Shown here in pieces: positions 33,148-44,074 of a DNA stretch of 64,000 nt. Each line of letters begins with the position of its first letter. Positions within the stretch are counted from its first letter, which is position 1. The translations under genes were made by a program, and so were the position numbers. Below the pieces are notes generated by a model, which searched no databases, was not told the origin of the DNA, and saw only the letters and a program-made list of their open reading frames with translations. Origin of the DNA: Rhizobium phaseoli (lineage in GTDB: Bacteria > Pseudomonadota > Alphaproteobacteria > Rhizobiales > Rhizobiaceae); assembly GCF_010668805.1 (NCBI RefSeq), contig NZ_WUFT01000003.1, forward strand, positions 124,001 to 188,000, given 5' to 3'.

Positions 33148-34431
33148 ATGCTGAATGATCCGCGCTCCCACGGCCTCTGGGAAAAGACCGCAGCCGAGCC
33201 GCCGGCCACCTCGTCTCTCGAAGGCGCGGTATCTGCCGATGTCGTCGTCGTCGGTGGCGGTTACACCGGTCTCTCCTCTGCCCTGCATCTTGCCGAAGCC
33301 GGGTCGAAAGTGGTGCTCTTGGAAGCGAAGGAGATCGGTTTCGGCGGCGCGGGGCGCAATGTCGGCCTGATCAATGCCGGCATGTGGGTGATGCCCGAGG
33401 ATCTGCCCGGCGTGCTCGGCCCGGTGCATGGCGAACGTCTGCTCGAGCTGCTCGGCAATGCGCCGAAGCTGGTCATGGAACTGATCGACAGGCACGGGAT
33501 TGCCTGTGAACTCGAACGTAACGGCACGCTGCATTGCGCTGTCGGTGCGGACGGGCTGAAGGAGATCGAGGAACGCGCGGCGCAATGGTCCGCCCGCGGT
33601 GCCGCCGTAACGCTGCTCGGTGCGGCGGAGACGGCCAGACGCATCGGCAGCGATGCCTATACCGGTTCGCTGCTCGACATGCGGGCCGGAACGCTGCAGC
33701 CGCTGGCCTATGCGCGCGGTCTTGCCCATGCCGCCGTCAAATCAGGCGTCGCCATTCACACATCCAGCCCGGTCGTTGCAACCGAGCGTAACGGCAACCG
33801 CTGGACGGTGAAGACTGCAAAGGGCGAAGTCAGCGCGGAATGGATCATCGTCGCGACGGACGCCTACAGCACCGGACCGTGGGAGCAGGTGCGCAGCGAA
33901 CAGGTGCATCTGCCCTATTTCAATTTCGCCACCGTGCCGCTCGGCCACAATCTGCGTCAGTCGATCCTGCCGGGGCGGGAAGGCGCCTGGGATACCAAGG
34001 AAATCCTCTCCTCCTTCCGGATGGATCAGGCCGGGCGTCTGGTGTTCGGCAGTGTCGGGGCGCTGCGCAATACCGGGCACACCGTGCATAAGGGTTGGGC
34101 CAAGCGCGCCTTGAAGCGGCTCTTTCCTATTATCGGCGATGTCGAATTCGAGTGCGAATGGTATGGCCAGATCGGCATGACCGATAATGCGCTGCCGCGC
34201 TTTCACAAATTCGCGCCTGGGGTCGTCGGCTTTTCGGGTTACAATGGCCGCGGCATTGCGCCCGGCACGGTGTTCGGCCGGACGCTGGCGGAGCATATTC
34301 TCGGCCGGCTTGCCGAAGCCGACCTGCCGCTGCCGCTGACGTCGCCGACCGAACCGCGCTTCCGCGCGCTCAAAGAACTGTGGTACGAAGCGGGCGCTCA
34401 AGTCGCCCATTTCGCCGATGCCCGCTTTTAA
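33148..34431 (+). CDS. amaA: FAD-dependent amine oxidase, probable L-pipecolate oxidase
   Basis: A 427-residue DAO/MSOX-type flavoprotein. The dinucleotide fold is VVVVGGGYTGLSSALHLAEA at about residues 30-50, followed by VVLLEAKEIGFGGAGRNVGL, where the FAD-contacting Gly/Arg region is conserved. C-terminal GYNGRGIAPGTVFGRTLAEH completes the FAD site. The family oxidises secondary amino acids. The gene sits directly before an aminoadipate-semialdehyde-type dehydrogenase and after hglS, the same trio as in the P. putida pipecolate branch of lysine catabolism. So oxidation of L-pipecolate to piperideine-6-carboxylate is the best inference. The gap to the next gene is 65 bp. Confidence 0.78.
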   Translation: MLNDPRSHGLWEKTAAEPPATSSLEGAVSADVVVVGGGYTGLSSALHLAEAGSKVVLLEAKEIGFGGAGRNVGLINAGMWVMPEDLPGVLGPVHGERLLELLGNAPKLVMELIDRHGIACELERNGTLHCAVGADGLKEIEERAAQWSARGAAVTLLGAAETARRIGSDAYTGSLLDMRAGTLQPLAYARGLAHAAVKSGVAIHTSSPVVATERNGNRWTVKTAKGEVSAEWIIVATDAYSTGPWEQVRSEQVHLPYFNFATVPLGHNLRQSILPGREGAWDTKEILSSFRMDQAGRLVFGSVGALRNTGHTVHKGWAKRALKRLFPIIGDVEFECEWYGQIGMTDNALPRFHKFAPGVVGFSGYNGRGIAPGTVFGRTLAEHILGRLAEADLPLPLTSPTEPRFRALKELWYEAGAQVAHFADARF

Positions 34432-34496
34432 GAACCGGTAAACGCTTCCGGGAAGCGAAACTCGCTTCTGAGAATAATAAGATTGGAACCACGACA

Positions 34497-36035
<1,539 letters not shown>

Positions 36036-36060
36036 GCCGGCTGCAACAGGCGACATTCCC

Positions 36061-36161
36061 TAAAGCGCGTCGCATGCAATTGGTTCATGCGACGCGCTTT
36101 TTCTCTTTGTTCTGATGCATGTCGTTGTCTCGGAACCGCTGCACACTTTCGGGCGACATGC
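36061..36161. repeat. Chimeric RIME-like repeat
   Basis: The right half (GCATGTCGTTG ... CCGCTGCACACTTTCGGGCGACATGC) matches the other RIME-like copies. The left half is different: AAAGCGCGTCGCATGCAA pairs with TTCATGCGACGCGCTTT (through 36100) as a long hairpin followed by a T tract. It can serve as the amaB terminator. The mixed structure illustrates the mosaic nature of these repeats. Confidence 0.75.
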
Positions 36162-36208
36162 ACGGAACGTCGTTCTTTTGGCCAATCGCGATTTATTCCA
36201 CTGTAATA

Positions 36209-36223
36209 TGAAACATTTAGTCA
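36209..36223 (+). promoter_or_regulatory. Iron-responsive operator (RirA type) before the iron transporter
   Basis: TGAAACATTTAGTCA matches the rhizobial IRO consensus TGA-N9-TCA exactly. It is 113 nt upstream of the ferric-binding protein ATG. Rhizobia use the RirA repressor at this motif when iron is plentiful, so the operon should be induced by iron limitation. Confidence 0.7.
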
Positions 36224-36335
36224 AGATATTGTGATGGCTTTTTCGGGCAAGCCAAACTTGAAATCTTCAGTCAGGAAAAATATACGCCTCTCATCACCCG
36301 TGGAGACCTCGGGTGACATCGCCACGGAGGCCATT

Positions 36336-37352
36336 ATGAACATTGCTTTTAGCCGTTTTTCCCTTGCGCTTGCCGCTTCGCTTCTCTCCGCCACCGCGCT
36401 CACAGGCAGCGCCAATGCGCAGGACGAAAGTCTCGTCGTCTACAATGCTCAGCATGAAAGCCTGGGCCGCGAATGGATCGATGCCTTCACAAAGGAGACC
36501 GGCATCAAGGTCACCATGCGGCAGGGCAGCGACATGCAGTTCGCCAATCAGATCATCCAGGAAGGCGACGCCTCACCTGCCGATGTGTTTCTGACCGAGA
36601 ATTCGCCGGCGATGACGCTGGTCGATGGCGCGGGCCTCTTCGCCCCCATCGAAAAGGAAACGCTGGATCAGGTTCCCGACCAGTATCGCCCGGCCGACGG
36701 GATGTGGACCGGCATTGCCGCCCGCACCACGGTTTTTGCCTATGACAAGACGAAGCTCACCGAAGACAAGCTGCCGAAATCGATGCTCGACCTCGCAGAT
36801 CCGGCCTGGAAGGGCCGCTGGGGCGCGTCACCAGCCGGCGCCGACTTCCAGGCCATCGTCGCTGCGCTATTGCAGCTCAAGGGTGAGCAGGCGACTGCCG
36901 ACTGGCTGAAGGCTCTCAAGGAAAACGCCACGCCCTACAAGGGCAACAGCGTCGCCATGAAGGCCGTCAATGCAGGCGAAGTCGAGGGTGCGGTCATCTA
37001 TCACTATTATTGGTTCGGCGATCAGGCCAAGACCGGCGAAAACAGCAAGAATGTCGGCCTGCACTACTTCAAGAACCAGGATCCCGGCGCCTTCGTCAGC
37101 GTTTCGGGCGGCGGCATCCTGAAGTCCACGCAGCACATGAAGGAAGCCCAGGCTTTCCTGAAATTCCTCACCAGCAAGACCGGCCAGACGGTTCTCAAGG
37201 ATGGTGACTCCTTCGAATATGCCGTCGGCAAGGACGCGGCCTCCAACGGCAAGCTCACGCCGCTCGGCGATCTCAACGCGCCGAAAGTCGAAGCTTCGAC
37301 GCTCGACAGCAAGAAGGTCGTCGAGCTGATGACAGCCGCCGGCCTGATCTGA
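36336..37352 (+). CDS. fbpA: Ferric-iron ABC transporter, periplasmic binding protein
   Basis: A 338-residue protein with a signal peptide ending GSANAQDE. The mature part fits the FbpA/SfuA/AfuA class: SLVVYNAQHESLGREWIDAF at the N-terminus, GIKVTMRQGSDMQFANQIIQ, and the tyrosine-rich VIYHYYWFGDQAK, where two adjacent Tyr usually bind Fe(III). The ATG at 36336 has GGAGG 7 nt upstream; the longer ORF from 36231 would bury the signal. Permease and ATPase genes follow. The FbpA name denotes the class: a related siderophore or phosphosugar substrate is possible, but the iron operator upstream supports iron. Confidence 0.87.
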   Translation: MNIAFSRFSLALAASLLSATALTGSANAQDESLVVYNAQHESLGREWIDAFTKETGIKVTMRQGSDMQFANQIIQEGDASPADVFLTENSPAMTLVDGAGLFAPIEKETLDQVPDQYRPADGMWTGIAARTTVFAYDKTKLTEDKLPKSMLDLADPAWKGRWGASPAGADFQAIVAALLQLKGEQATADWLKALKENATPYKGNSVAMKAVNAGEVEGAVIYHYYWFGDQAKTGENSKNVGLHYFKNQDPGAFVSVSGGGILKSTQHMKEAQAFLKFLTSKTGQTVLKDGDSFEYAVGKDAASNGKLTPLGDLNAPKVEASTLDSKKVVELMTAAGLI

Positions 37353-37426
37353 CCTTCTGCCGCAGGCGACTTCCGGCCAAAACTATTGCTTTTGGCTCAA
37401 GAAAACCTTAGGGCATGACGAAATCC

Positions 37427-37463
37427 GGCAACCGCTCTTCCAAAGCGGTTGCCTTCCTTTTTC
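37427..37463 (+). terminator. Intercistronic attenuator-like hairpin between binding protein and permease genes
   Basis: GGCAACCGCT (37427-37436) is perfectly complementary to AGCGGTTGCC (37444-37453) with a 7-nt loop, followed by TTCCTTTTTC. It lies 75 nt after the binding protein stop. Such partial terminators keep the binding protein in excess over the membrane components. Confidence 0.72.
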
Positions 37464-37546
37464 AGCGTGTAAAGGCATCGGCCTTGCTGCAGGACAACAG
37501 ATTGCTCGCATCCGGCAACGCCGCCCCGGTCGCGCCGAGGGCGCGG

Positions 37547-39079
37547 ATGGGTTTGCCGCGCCGGCCCATGCCGCACGCTTCCGTGGTGCTGCTGGCAACC
37601 GTCGCCGCGATCTTCAGTCTGGTGCCGCTCGGCTTCATCGGCTGGGTCACCTATGATGTCGGCTGGGAAACGGTAAAGGCCCTGGTCTTCCGGCCGCGCG
37701 TCGGCGAACTGCTCGTCAACACGGTTCTGCTGGAATCGCTGACCATTCCGCTATCGATCGCGCTTGCCGTGACGCTTGCCTGGCTGACCGAGCGAACCGA
37801 CATTCCTTTCGCGCGGCTCTGGGCCTGGCTTGCGATCGCCCCGCTCGCCGTGCCTGCCTTCGTGCACAGCTATGCCTGGGTCAGCCTCGTGCCCGGCATG
37901 CGCGGCCTGCAGAGCGGCGTCTTCGTCTCGGTGATCGCCTATTATCCCTTCCTGTACCTGCCGGTCGCCGCGGCGTTGCGCCGTCTCGATCCGGCGATCG
38001 AGGATGCCGCGGCTTCGCTCGGTCTCAATCCCTGGCGGGTCTTCTTCCGCGCGGTGCTGCCGCAGCTCCGGCTCGCCATTTGCGGCGGCTCGCTGCTGAT
38101 CGGGCTGCATCTGCTGTCGGAGTACGGCCTGTTTGTGATGATCCGGTTCGACACTTTCGCGACGGCGATCGTCGACCAGTTCCAGTCCTCCTACAACAGC
38201 CCTGCCTCCAACATGCTCGGCGGCGTGCTCGTCGCCTGCTGTCTTTTTCTGCTTGGCTTCGAGGTGCTGGTGCGCGGCAACGAACGCTATGCACGCGTCG
38301 GGTCCGGCTCGCCGCGTCCGACAGACCGGCGGCGGCTCGGCTGGTTCGTGGCGCCGGCCGTTTTTCTGCCTGTCGCCCTGGCGGTGCTGACCCTCGGCGT
38401 GCCGCTGGTGACGCTTGGCCGCTGGCTCTATCTCGGCGGCACCGAGATCTGGCGCATCGACGTCGGCAGCGCCTTCCTGCAGACGATCGTGCTTGCCATT
38501 GTCGGCGGCGTGCTGGCGACGATTGCCGCAGCACCGATGGCCTGGCTTTCCGTGCGTGCGCCCGGCCGCTTGCAGCGCGTGCTCGAAGCCTGCCATTATT
38601 ATGTCGGCTCGCTGCCGGGTGTCGTCGTTGCGCTGGCGCTGGTGACGATCACCGTGCGTCTCGTGCTACCCCTCTACCAGACCTTCGCAACGCTGCTCGT
38701 CGCCTATGTGATGCTTTTCCTGCCCCGCGCCATGGTGGGGCTGCGCGCCAGCATCGCCCAGGCGCCGGTGGAGCTGGAGCGCGCCGCGATGGGCCTCGGC
38801 CGCACGCCCGGCCAGGCGGTGCGGCAGATCACCATGCGGCTTGCCGCACCCGGAGCGGCGGCCAGCGTCGCGCTCGCCGCCCTCGGGATTACCAATGAAC
38901 TGACGGCGACCCTGATGCTGTCGCCCAACGGTGTCGATACGCTTGCGACGAAATTCTGGTCGCTGACCAGCGAGATCGACTATGTTTCGGCTGCGCCCTA
39001 TGCCTTCATGATGATCGTGCTGTCGCTGCCGCTCACGCTTATGCTCTATACCCAATCGAAACGGACTGCCGGCCAATGA
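37547..39079 (+). CDS. fbpB: Ferric-iron ABC transporter, permease (two fused halves)
   Basis: A 510-residue inner-membrane protein containing two copies of the binding-protein-dependent permease domain. Each copy has an EAA-type loop: [20 protein letters not shown] in the first half and [20 protein letters not shown] in the second, both contacting the ATPase. This tandem form is typical of SfuB/FbpB permeases. I prefer the ATG at 37547 (AGGG upstream, just before the first helix), because a start at 37415 would read through the terminator-like hairpin. The stop overlaps the ATPase gene (ATGA). Confidence 0.85.
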   Translation: MGLPRRPMPHASVVLLATVAAIFSLVPLGFIGWVTYDVGWETVKALVFRPRVGELLVNTVLLESLTIPLSIALAVTLAWLTERTDIPFARLWAWLAIAPLAVPAFVHSYAWVSLVPGMRGLQSGVFVSVIAYYPFLYLPVAAALRRLDPAIEDAAASLGLNPWRVFFRAVLPQLRLAICGGSLLIGLHLLSEYGLFVMIRFDTFATAIVDQFQSSYNSPASNMLGGVLVACCLFLLGFEVLVRGNERYARVGSGSPRPTDRRRLGWFVAPAVFLPVALAVLTLGVPLVTLGRWLYLGGTEIWRIDVGSAFLQTIVLAIVGGVLATIAAAPMAWLSVRAPGRLQRVLEACHYYVGSLPGVVVALALVTITVRLVLPLYQTFATLLVAYVMLFLPRAMVGLRASIAQAPVELERAAMGLGRTPGQAVRQITMRLAAPGAAASVALAALGITNELTATLMLSPNGVDTLATKFWSLTSEIDYVSAAPYAFMMIVLSLPLTLMLYTQSKRTAGQ

Positions 39080-40113
39080 CGCTGCTTACGATCGAAAACA
39101 TCAGCAAGCGCTATGGGCCTGTGCAGGCGCTGAAGGATATTTCGCTCGATGTCCAGGCCGGCAGCCGCACCGCCGTCGTCGGCCCGTCCGGTTCGGGCAA
39201 GACGACACTGCTGCGCATCATTGCCGGCTTCGAGCAGCCCGATGTCGGGAGAGTGACGCTCGATGGCGAGGTGCTTGCCGACGGCCCCGCGACGGTGCCG
39301 GCTCACAAGCGCGGCATCGGCATCGTTTCGCAGGACGGAGCGCTGTTTCCGCACCTAAGCGTCGCCGAAAATATCGGCTTCGGCTTCGAGCGGGGTGCGG
39401 CCGATCGCGAGAAGCGTATCATCGAGCTGCTCGATATGGTCGAGCTCGACCGCGGCATGTTGGTGCGGCGCCCGCATCAGCTTTCCGGCGGCCAGCAGCA
39501 GCGCGTGGCGCTTGCCCGCGCGCTTGGCCGCAAGCCGCGGCTGATGCTGCTCGACGAACCTTTCTCGGCACTCGACACCGGGTTGCGTGAGAACATGCGC
39601 AAGGCGGTTGCGCGCGTTCTCAAGGCGGCCGGCATCACCACCATTCTGGTTACGCATGACCAGGAAGAGGCGCTGACCTTTGCCGATCAAGTCGCGGTGC
39701 TCAGAGAAGGACGGCTGGTTCAGTCCGGGTCGCCGCAATCATTGTATCTGCATCCCAGGGATCGCGAGACGGCACTGTTCCTCGGCGATGCCGTGCTGCT
39801 TCCCGCCATCATTCGCAACGGCCTGGCCGACTGCGCGCTTGGCCGCGTCGCCGTCGAAGGCAGCCGTCAGGGCAAAGCGGAGATCATGCTGCGGCCCGAG
39901 CAGATCCGCGTCGTTGCCGATGACAGCGATCACAATCATGGCGGACGTGTCGTCGAGGTGGAGTTCGGCGGCGCGGTCTGCACGGTTGCCGTGTCGCTCG
40001 ACGGTGTTGCGCTGCCGCCGATCCTGATCAAGACCTCGAGCGTCGCGCTGCCGGCGCGAGGCGATCTCGTTCGGCTCGATATCGCCGGCAAGGCGCATGT
40101 CTTCGAAAGCTGA
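39076..40113 (+). CDS. fbpC: Ferric-iron ABC transporter, ATPase
   Basis: A 345-residue ABC ATPase of the importer class. Walker A is [20 protein letters not shown], the signature [15 protein letters not shown], Walker [13 protein letters not shown] and the H-loop [10 protein letters not shown]. The C-terminal ~100 residues (after residue 240) are a TOBE-like regulatory domain with [20 protein letters not shown]. It energises the adjacent fused permease. The gene overlaps it by 4 nt and ends the operon, with a palindromic repeat just behind. Confidence 0.9.
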   Translation: MTLLTIENISKRYGPVQALKDISLDVQAGSRTAVVGPSGSGKTTLLRIIAGFEQPDVGRVTLDGEVLADGPATVPAHKRGIGIVSQDGALFPHLSVAENIGFGFERGAADREKRIIELLDMVELDRGMLVRRPHQLSGGQQQRVALARALGRKPRLMLLDEPFSALDTGLRENMRKAVARVLKAAGITTILVTHDQEEALTFADQVAVLREGRLVQSGSPQSLYLHPRDRETALFLGDAVLLPAIIRNGLADCALGRVAVEGSRQGKAEIMLRPEQIRVVADDSDHNHGGRVVEVEFGGAVCTVAVSLDGVALPPILIKTSSVALPARGDLVRLDIAGKAHVFES

Positions 40114-40170
40114 GTGAAAGCGTCGCGCGTCCGAGGACGCGCAGAACCCCCATCACTTCTTGTTTTAACG

Positions 40171-40212
40171 CAATTCCGGACGGAAAACCGCTTCACACTT
40201 TTCCTGGAATTG
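40171..40212. repeat. Short palindromic repeat, CAATTCC...GGAATTG type
   Basis: CAATTCC (40171-40177) and GGAATTG (40206-40212) flank a core nearly identical to that at 30204-30245. It lies between the convergent iron ATPase gene and the glycoamylase-like gene and could terminate either transcript. Confidence 0.72.
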
Positions 40213-40214
40213 CT

Positions 40215-41549
40215 TCAGCCGAACCTGCGCACCACGTCTTGCGGCTCGATGCCTTCGAGCCAGCCGCCGGTAAAGCCGGCGCGCTCGAGCCCATGCCGGA
40301 TGGCCGGCGATTGCCGCATCAGCTTCCAGATGAAGTCGGAGCGCTCGTTCTCGATGGTCATGACGAGAAGGCCCTGATCGATGCCGACGGTGCGGTCGTC
40401 GACCCAGCCTTCCGGCCGCTTGGTCTTGACTGTCGGGTTGAAGCCGCCGGGAAAGCCGCCTTCCAAGAGCAGGTTCGGGTAGCTGGTCAAAAGTGCCTTG
40501 GTGCCGTCCATAGCTGCCTGCCGGTCGTAGGGTAGGCAGGCAAGGGCCGCCCAAGGTGCGATCGTGCCGTCATCCGGGCCGAGTGGGGCGCCACGGGCGG
40601 CATAGCCCAGAACCTTCGGCTGGCGGCCGCCGCGCATGCGCCGCGTCGGCGGCGGGCCGTCGCAGGCGGAGAAACCCCAGATATTCTTGTTATAGCCGAC
40701 GAACTGGCCGGGATTGCGCTCGGCATAATCACGCTGGACGTCGATGACCACTTGGGTGTTGCGGAAATAATCCCAGTTCCGCTCCGCCATCGGCTTGTCC
40801 TGAATGCCGCGGAAATCGATCCAGGCATGGGAGAACAGGTGGATGAACAGCGGCCCGGCATAGAGATAGGACTGTTCGCCGTGCAGCATCCAGGAATAGC
40901 TTGACGTGAAGGCGTCGTAGCAAGACTGCGGGATGGGGTGCGTCGGCGATGCGAGCGCCAGTGCGTAGAGGATGATCGCCTCGTCGAAGCCGTGATAGCG
41001 CCAGCGCAGGAAGCCGGAAGAGGGCTTCCAACCCATGGCAATGGTGTCGCCCTTGTTCAACGCCCAGCGCCAATCGACGCGCTCGTAGATGAAGGTCGCG
41101 AGCTCACGAATTTCCGTTTCCGTCTCGTCGTCTTCGCGGTTGAAATACTGCGCCGATGTCAGGATGCCGGCGACCAGCAGCGCCGTATCGATGGTCGACA
41201 GCTCGCTGTTCCAGGCGCGATGGCCGGTATCCATATGCAGGAAGTGGTAGAAGAAGCCGCGGTGGCCGGTGGCGTGGCGTTCCTCGCCCTGACGCGCCTC
41301 GGCGAAAAACCGCAGCGTATTGACCGTGCGTTCGGCCGCTTCGGCGCGGCTGATCCAGCAACGCTCGACCCCGACTGGATAGGAGGACAGGGCAAAGCCG
41401 ACGGCTGCGATACTTGCCGGCACGCCGCCGATAGAGGTATCGGCCACCAGGCCATTTTCGGGATTGGAATATTTCAGGAAGTACTTGAATGCCGAATGCT
41501 GCAGCCTGTCGACAAGCGCTGCATCAATATCTTCAATCCGTTGCAGCAT
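40215..41549 (-). CDS. Glycoamylase-like family protein (GH144-type, beta-1,2-glucan related)
   Basis: A 444-residue, (alpha/alpha)-barrel-type protein with no signal peptide. Visible strings are FKYFLKYSNPENGLVADTS, RGFFYHFLHMDTGHRAWNSE, LSTIDTALLVAGILTSAQYF, GWKPSSGFLRWRYHGFDEAI and LLEGGFPGGFNPTVKTKRPE. These agree with the PF10091 'glycoamylase' domain that also occurs at the C-terminus of the cyclic beta-1,2-glucan synthase NdvB, and with GH144 endo-beta-1,2-glucanases. A role in processing beta-1,2-glucans is plausible in a rhizobium; activity itself is unproven. It is a lone gene. Confidence 0.8.
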   Translation of the reverse strand: MLQRIEDIDAALVDRLQHSAFKYFLKYSNPENGLVADTSIGGVPASIAAVGFALSSYPVGVERCWISRAEAAERTVNTLRFFAEARQGEERHATGHRGFFYHFLHMDTGHRAWNSELSTIDTALLVAGILTSAQYFNREDDETETEIRELATFIYERVDWRWALNKGDTIAMGWKPSSGFLRWRYHGFDEAIILYALALASPTHPIPQSCYDAFTSSYSWMLHGEQSYLYAGPLFIHLFSHAWIDFRGIQDKPMAERNWDYFRNTQVVIDVQRDYAERNPGQFVGYNKNIWGFSACDGPPPTRRMRGGRQPKVLGYAARGAPLGPDDGTIAPWAALACLPYDRQAAMDGTKALLTSYPNLLLEGGFPGGFNPTVKTKRPEGWVDDRTVGIDQGLLVMTIENERSDFIWKLMRQSPAIRHGLERAGFTGGWLEGIEPQDVVRRFG

Positions 41550-41915
41550 AGGCTCCTACCCAACTGTTGCATCGCCCCATGCTTGAACATGGCGACCGTC
41601 CCCCGGCAAATCAAACCTTTTTGATTCGCAGGGATAAGAGAACACAAATGGGCAGAAGTGGTCGTTAATAATTATCCGTGAAATAATATCTAGCAGAAGT
41701 CATATAAGCAGTGCAGCAAAAGCAGCACTTACGCGCCGGTCCGCGGCCGTTGTTTCCTGCTATATTTGTTCCTCCGATCTTCCGTGGAGCGGGTGATCGC
41801 CGCTCAATCGCATAGGCTGGTATGAGGCGTCGGAGTCTCTGCTGAGCGCACCTACCCCGCGGTGTCGTGCCGCGAGGCCGTGAAGATGGGACACGCCTCT
41901 CGCCGATCGGTCGTC
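41550..41915. other. Gene-free interval, AT-rich in the middle
   Basis: 366 bp between two minus-strand genes. The part next to 41549 should contain the promoter of the glycoamylase-like gene. The middle (41660-41720) is AT-rich. CGCGG (41859-41863) and CCGCG (41870-41874) can form a small hairpin past the mlrC end. I see no ORF or known RNA. Confidence 0.5.
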
Positions 41916-43358
41916 TCAAGTCCCCGCCGAACGCGCCGACAGGAAGACCTGCGGCTCGAAGGCAAAATCCTTGTCGAAGGGATAGGTCGGATGCTGCTTG
42001 CGCAGCCGCGGCAGGCGCTCGACGAACTGATCGACGACACCGGTCGAGAGCGCCATCAGGCTGGGATTTGCGATCGGCGCCAGCTCGGGAGAGAGATAAC
42101 CCGATTTGACGACAATGATCCTCGCCTTGTGCGGATCGAGGCCGAGCCGGGTGAAATCGGCGATGTTGTGATAGGGCCGGCGTTTGGCGGACAGTACGAG
42201 ATCGATGCCATCGATCGAAACGACCGCCTGGCGGTCGGCGGGTTCGGCGGTTTCATGCAGGAACTCGACGATGAAACGAGCATTGACCGGCTTGCTGCCC
42301 TCGCTGTCGAGTGAAGCGCCAACGCTGAGGTCCAGTTCGGCGCCCACGCCTGCGGCATAGCAGGCCTCGGTTGCTGCCTTGTCGGTGATGCCGGCGAAGA
42401 CGACGCCGGCAGCACCCCTGCCGATCAGCTCGGCCAGCACGTCGGCCCGGTCCCCAACGCCGCCGCCGGTCGGGTTGTCACCGGATTCGGCGAGCACGAC
42501 GGGGGCGGTCGGGCTGGCAATGGCTCTCGCGACGCATTCCTCCAACGAGCCGGTCTCGCAGCCGAAGACAAAGTCTTCGCGCGCGTCCCAATAGGCCCTG
42601 GCGAGACGTCTGGCCTCGCGCTCCATTACCGCGTGGTCGGTGCCGGTGATGATGGCGGCGGCCGTGGCGCGCGGTTCGTCGGCCCAGACATAACCAACCA
42701 TCAGCGACGCATCCCAGATGCCATCAATCGTATCGATGTCGGGCAGCATCTCATAGAGGCTTTTCGCCGGCTCATCGACGGTGCTGGTGCGCTCGCCGGG
42801 CAGCACGACCGGGACCGGCGCCCAGAGAACAACCGGCGTTACGCCAGTCTTCAGGCTCTTCACCAGCATGGAGACCGAGCGGCGCATCGTCTCCTCGACA
42901 TCGATATGCGGCGCAGTGCGGTAGGTGGAATAAATATCGAGCGCATCGATAATGCGCTGGGTGACGTTGCCATGCAGGTCGTAGCTTGCCGACACCGTGC
43001 AGGCTTCGCCGACCAGCGCGCGGGCCGCACCAATCCAGTCGCCTTCGGCATCCTCCATGCCCTCGACATACATGGCGCCATGCATGGCGAGGTAGAGACC
43101 GTCCAGCGGCAGCAGCGGCTTCAGCCGCTCGAGAAATTCGCCCTTGAAGGCCTCGTAGGTGGCGCGTGAAACCGGGCCGCCGGCAATGGCGCGGGCATGG
43201 ATCGTCGGCAGAAATTCGGCCTCGTAATCCTTGAGAAAGGCGAAGTAGGGTGATGCCAGCAGTGCGTCCCCGCGCAGCACGCGAAAATCCTTCTCCTCGT
43301 TCAGGACGGGATTGTAAGTGCTGCATTCGATATGAATGCCACCGACGGCGATACGCAT
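41916..43358 (-). CDS. M81-family metallopeptidase (MlrC-like)
   Basis: A 480-residue protein like microcystinase C (MlrC), a zinc metalloprotein family widespread in proteobacteria. MRIAVGGIHIECSTYNPVLN begins it with a metal-binding His-Glu region. LDGLYLAMHGAMYVEGMEDA and VSASYDLHGNVTQRIIDALD carry likely metal ligands (the DLHGN site), and LAESGDNPTGGGVGDRADVL is a conserved Asp/Gly-rich loop. In most rhizobia the true substrate is unknown: microcystin hydrolysis is a property of a few Sphingomonas enzymes, so a general dipeptide or cyclic amide role is more likely. The length is normal and the gene stands alone. Confidence 0.82.
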   Translation of the reverse strand: MRIAVGGIHIECSTYNPVLNEEKDFRVLRGDALLASPYFAFLKDYEAEFLPTIHARAIAGGPVSRATYEAFKGEFLERLKPLLPLDGLYLAMHGAMYVEGMEDAEGDWIGAARALVGEACTVSASYDLHGNVTQRIIDALDIYSTYRTAPHIDVEETMRRSVSMLVKSLKTGVTPVVLWAPVPVVLPGERTSTVDEPAKSLYEMLPDIDTIDGIWDASLMVGYVWADEPRATAAAIITGTDHAVMEREARRLARAYWDAREDFVFGCETGSLEECVARAIASPTAPVVLAESGDNPTGGGVGDRADVLAELIGRGAAGVVFAGITDKAATEACYAAGVGAELDLSVGASLDSEGSKPVNARFIVEFLHETAEPADRQAVVSIDGIDLVLSAKRRPYHNIADFTRLGLDPHKARIIVVKSGYLSPELAPIANPSLMALSTGVVDQFVERLPRLRKQHPTYPFDKDFAFEPQVFLSARSAGT

Positions 43359-43744
43359 GGGGAAACCTCAGATGATGTTGGGAGCAATCAGGAAGGTAGG
43401 GGCCGCAATGCCGGCGGCGCCCTGGACCTTGAGGCCAGTGCCGTCGTCAAGAATTTCGCCGGTCATCTGACACCAAGTGCGGGATTGTCGCAAGCCGTGC
43501 GGCCAATCTCATTGAGTGCGCCATCTGCTCCTGCCGATCACGATGATCGGAATGTCATTTTACGTGTCGAGGCCAAGCAGGGAGGCGTTGCTATGCAGCG
43601 TGTCGTCGAATGCATGCAAGATCGCGTCAAACACGGCGGTTTACGCGCTCCGGCCGCGAGGAGCACACGCGCGGATCGGCAAACACTCCTAATAGGCACC
43701 TTGCACGGCAAAGGTGCACTAAGGGTTCTGAAATTTAGAGAAAC
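43359..43744. other. Gene-free interval between mlrC-like gene and tRNA-Gly
   Basis: 386 bp. The left end should hold the promoter of the M81 peptidase gene and the right end the terminator of the tRNA transcript. No ORF has persuasive codon pattern or ribosome binding site. I recognise nothing else. Confidence 0.5.
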
Positions 43745-43819
43745 TGGAGCGGGCGAAGGGATTCGAACCCTCGACCCCAACCTTGGCAAGGTTGTGCTCT
43801 ACCCCTGAGCTACACCCGC
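43745..43819 (-). tRNA. tRNA-Gly (GCC)
   Basis: 75 nt on the minus strand. Acceptor stem GCGGGTG pairs with CGCCCGC (one G-T pair), followed by discriminator T and an encoded CCA (complement TGG at 43745-43747). The anticodon stem-loop is CAACC-TTGCCAA-GGTTG, giving anticodon GCC. The T-loop GTTCGAATC and D-loop AGCTCAGGGGTAGAGC are standard. Confidence 0.97.
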
Positions 43820-44074
43820 TCAATCCGCATCGGTCCGGGGTAGTTGTTGGACCGTGGGCGCCGCCTCGCGGCGACCGGCGCTATATGGCCTAACGGGTTT
43901 TCAAATGCAACAGGGAAATGACGGAGAGCCGAAGAAAAATTCTCCTGCTCACGCGGACCGGGCGGAAAGGCCGCAAATGCGGGGTAAAGCGTCGGCCGCA
44001 AAGATTGCCAAACGATGTCGACGGACTTAATCAAGACGCCTTGTCTTTTTCCCTTCCTATCCAATGGATTGCCC

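Noticed and set aside
41660..41760. AT-rich stretch considered as a small RNA gene
   Set aside because: No clear promoter-terminator pair or known RNA pattern on either strand.
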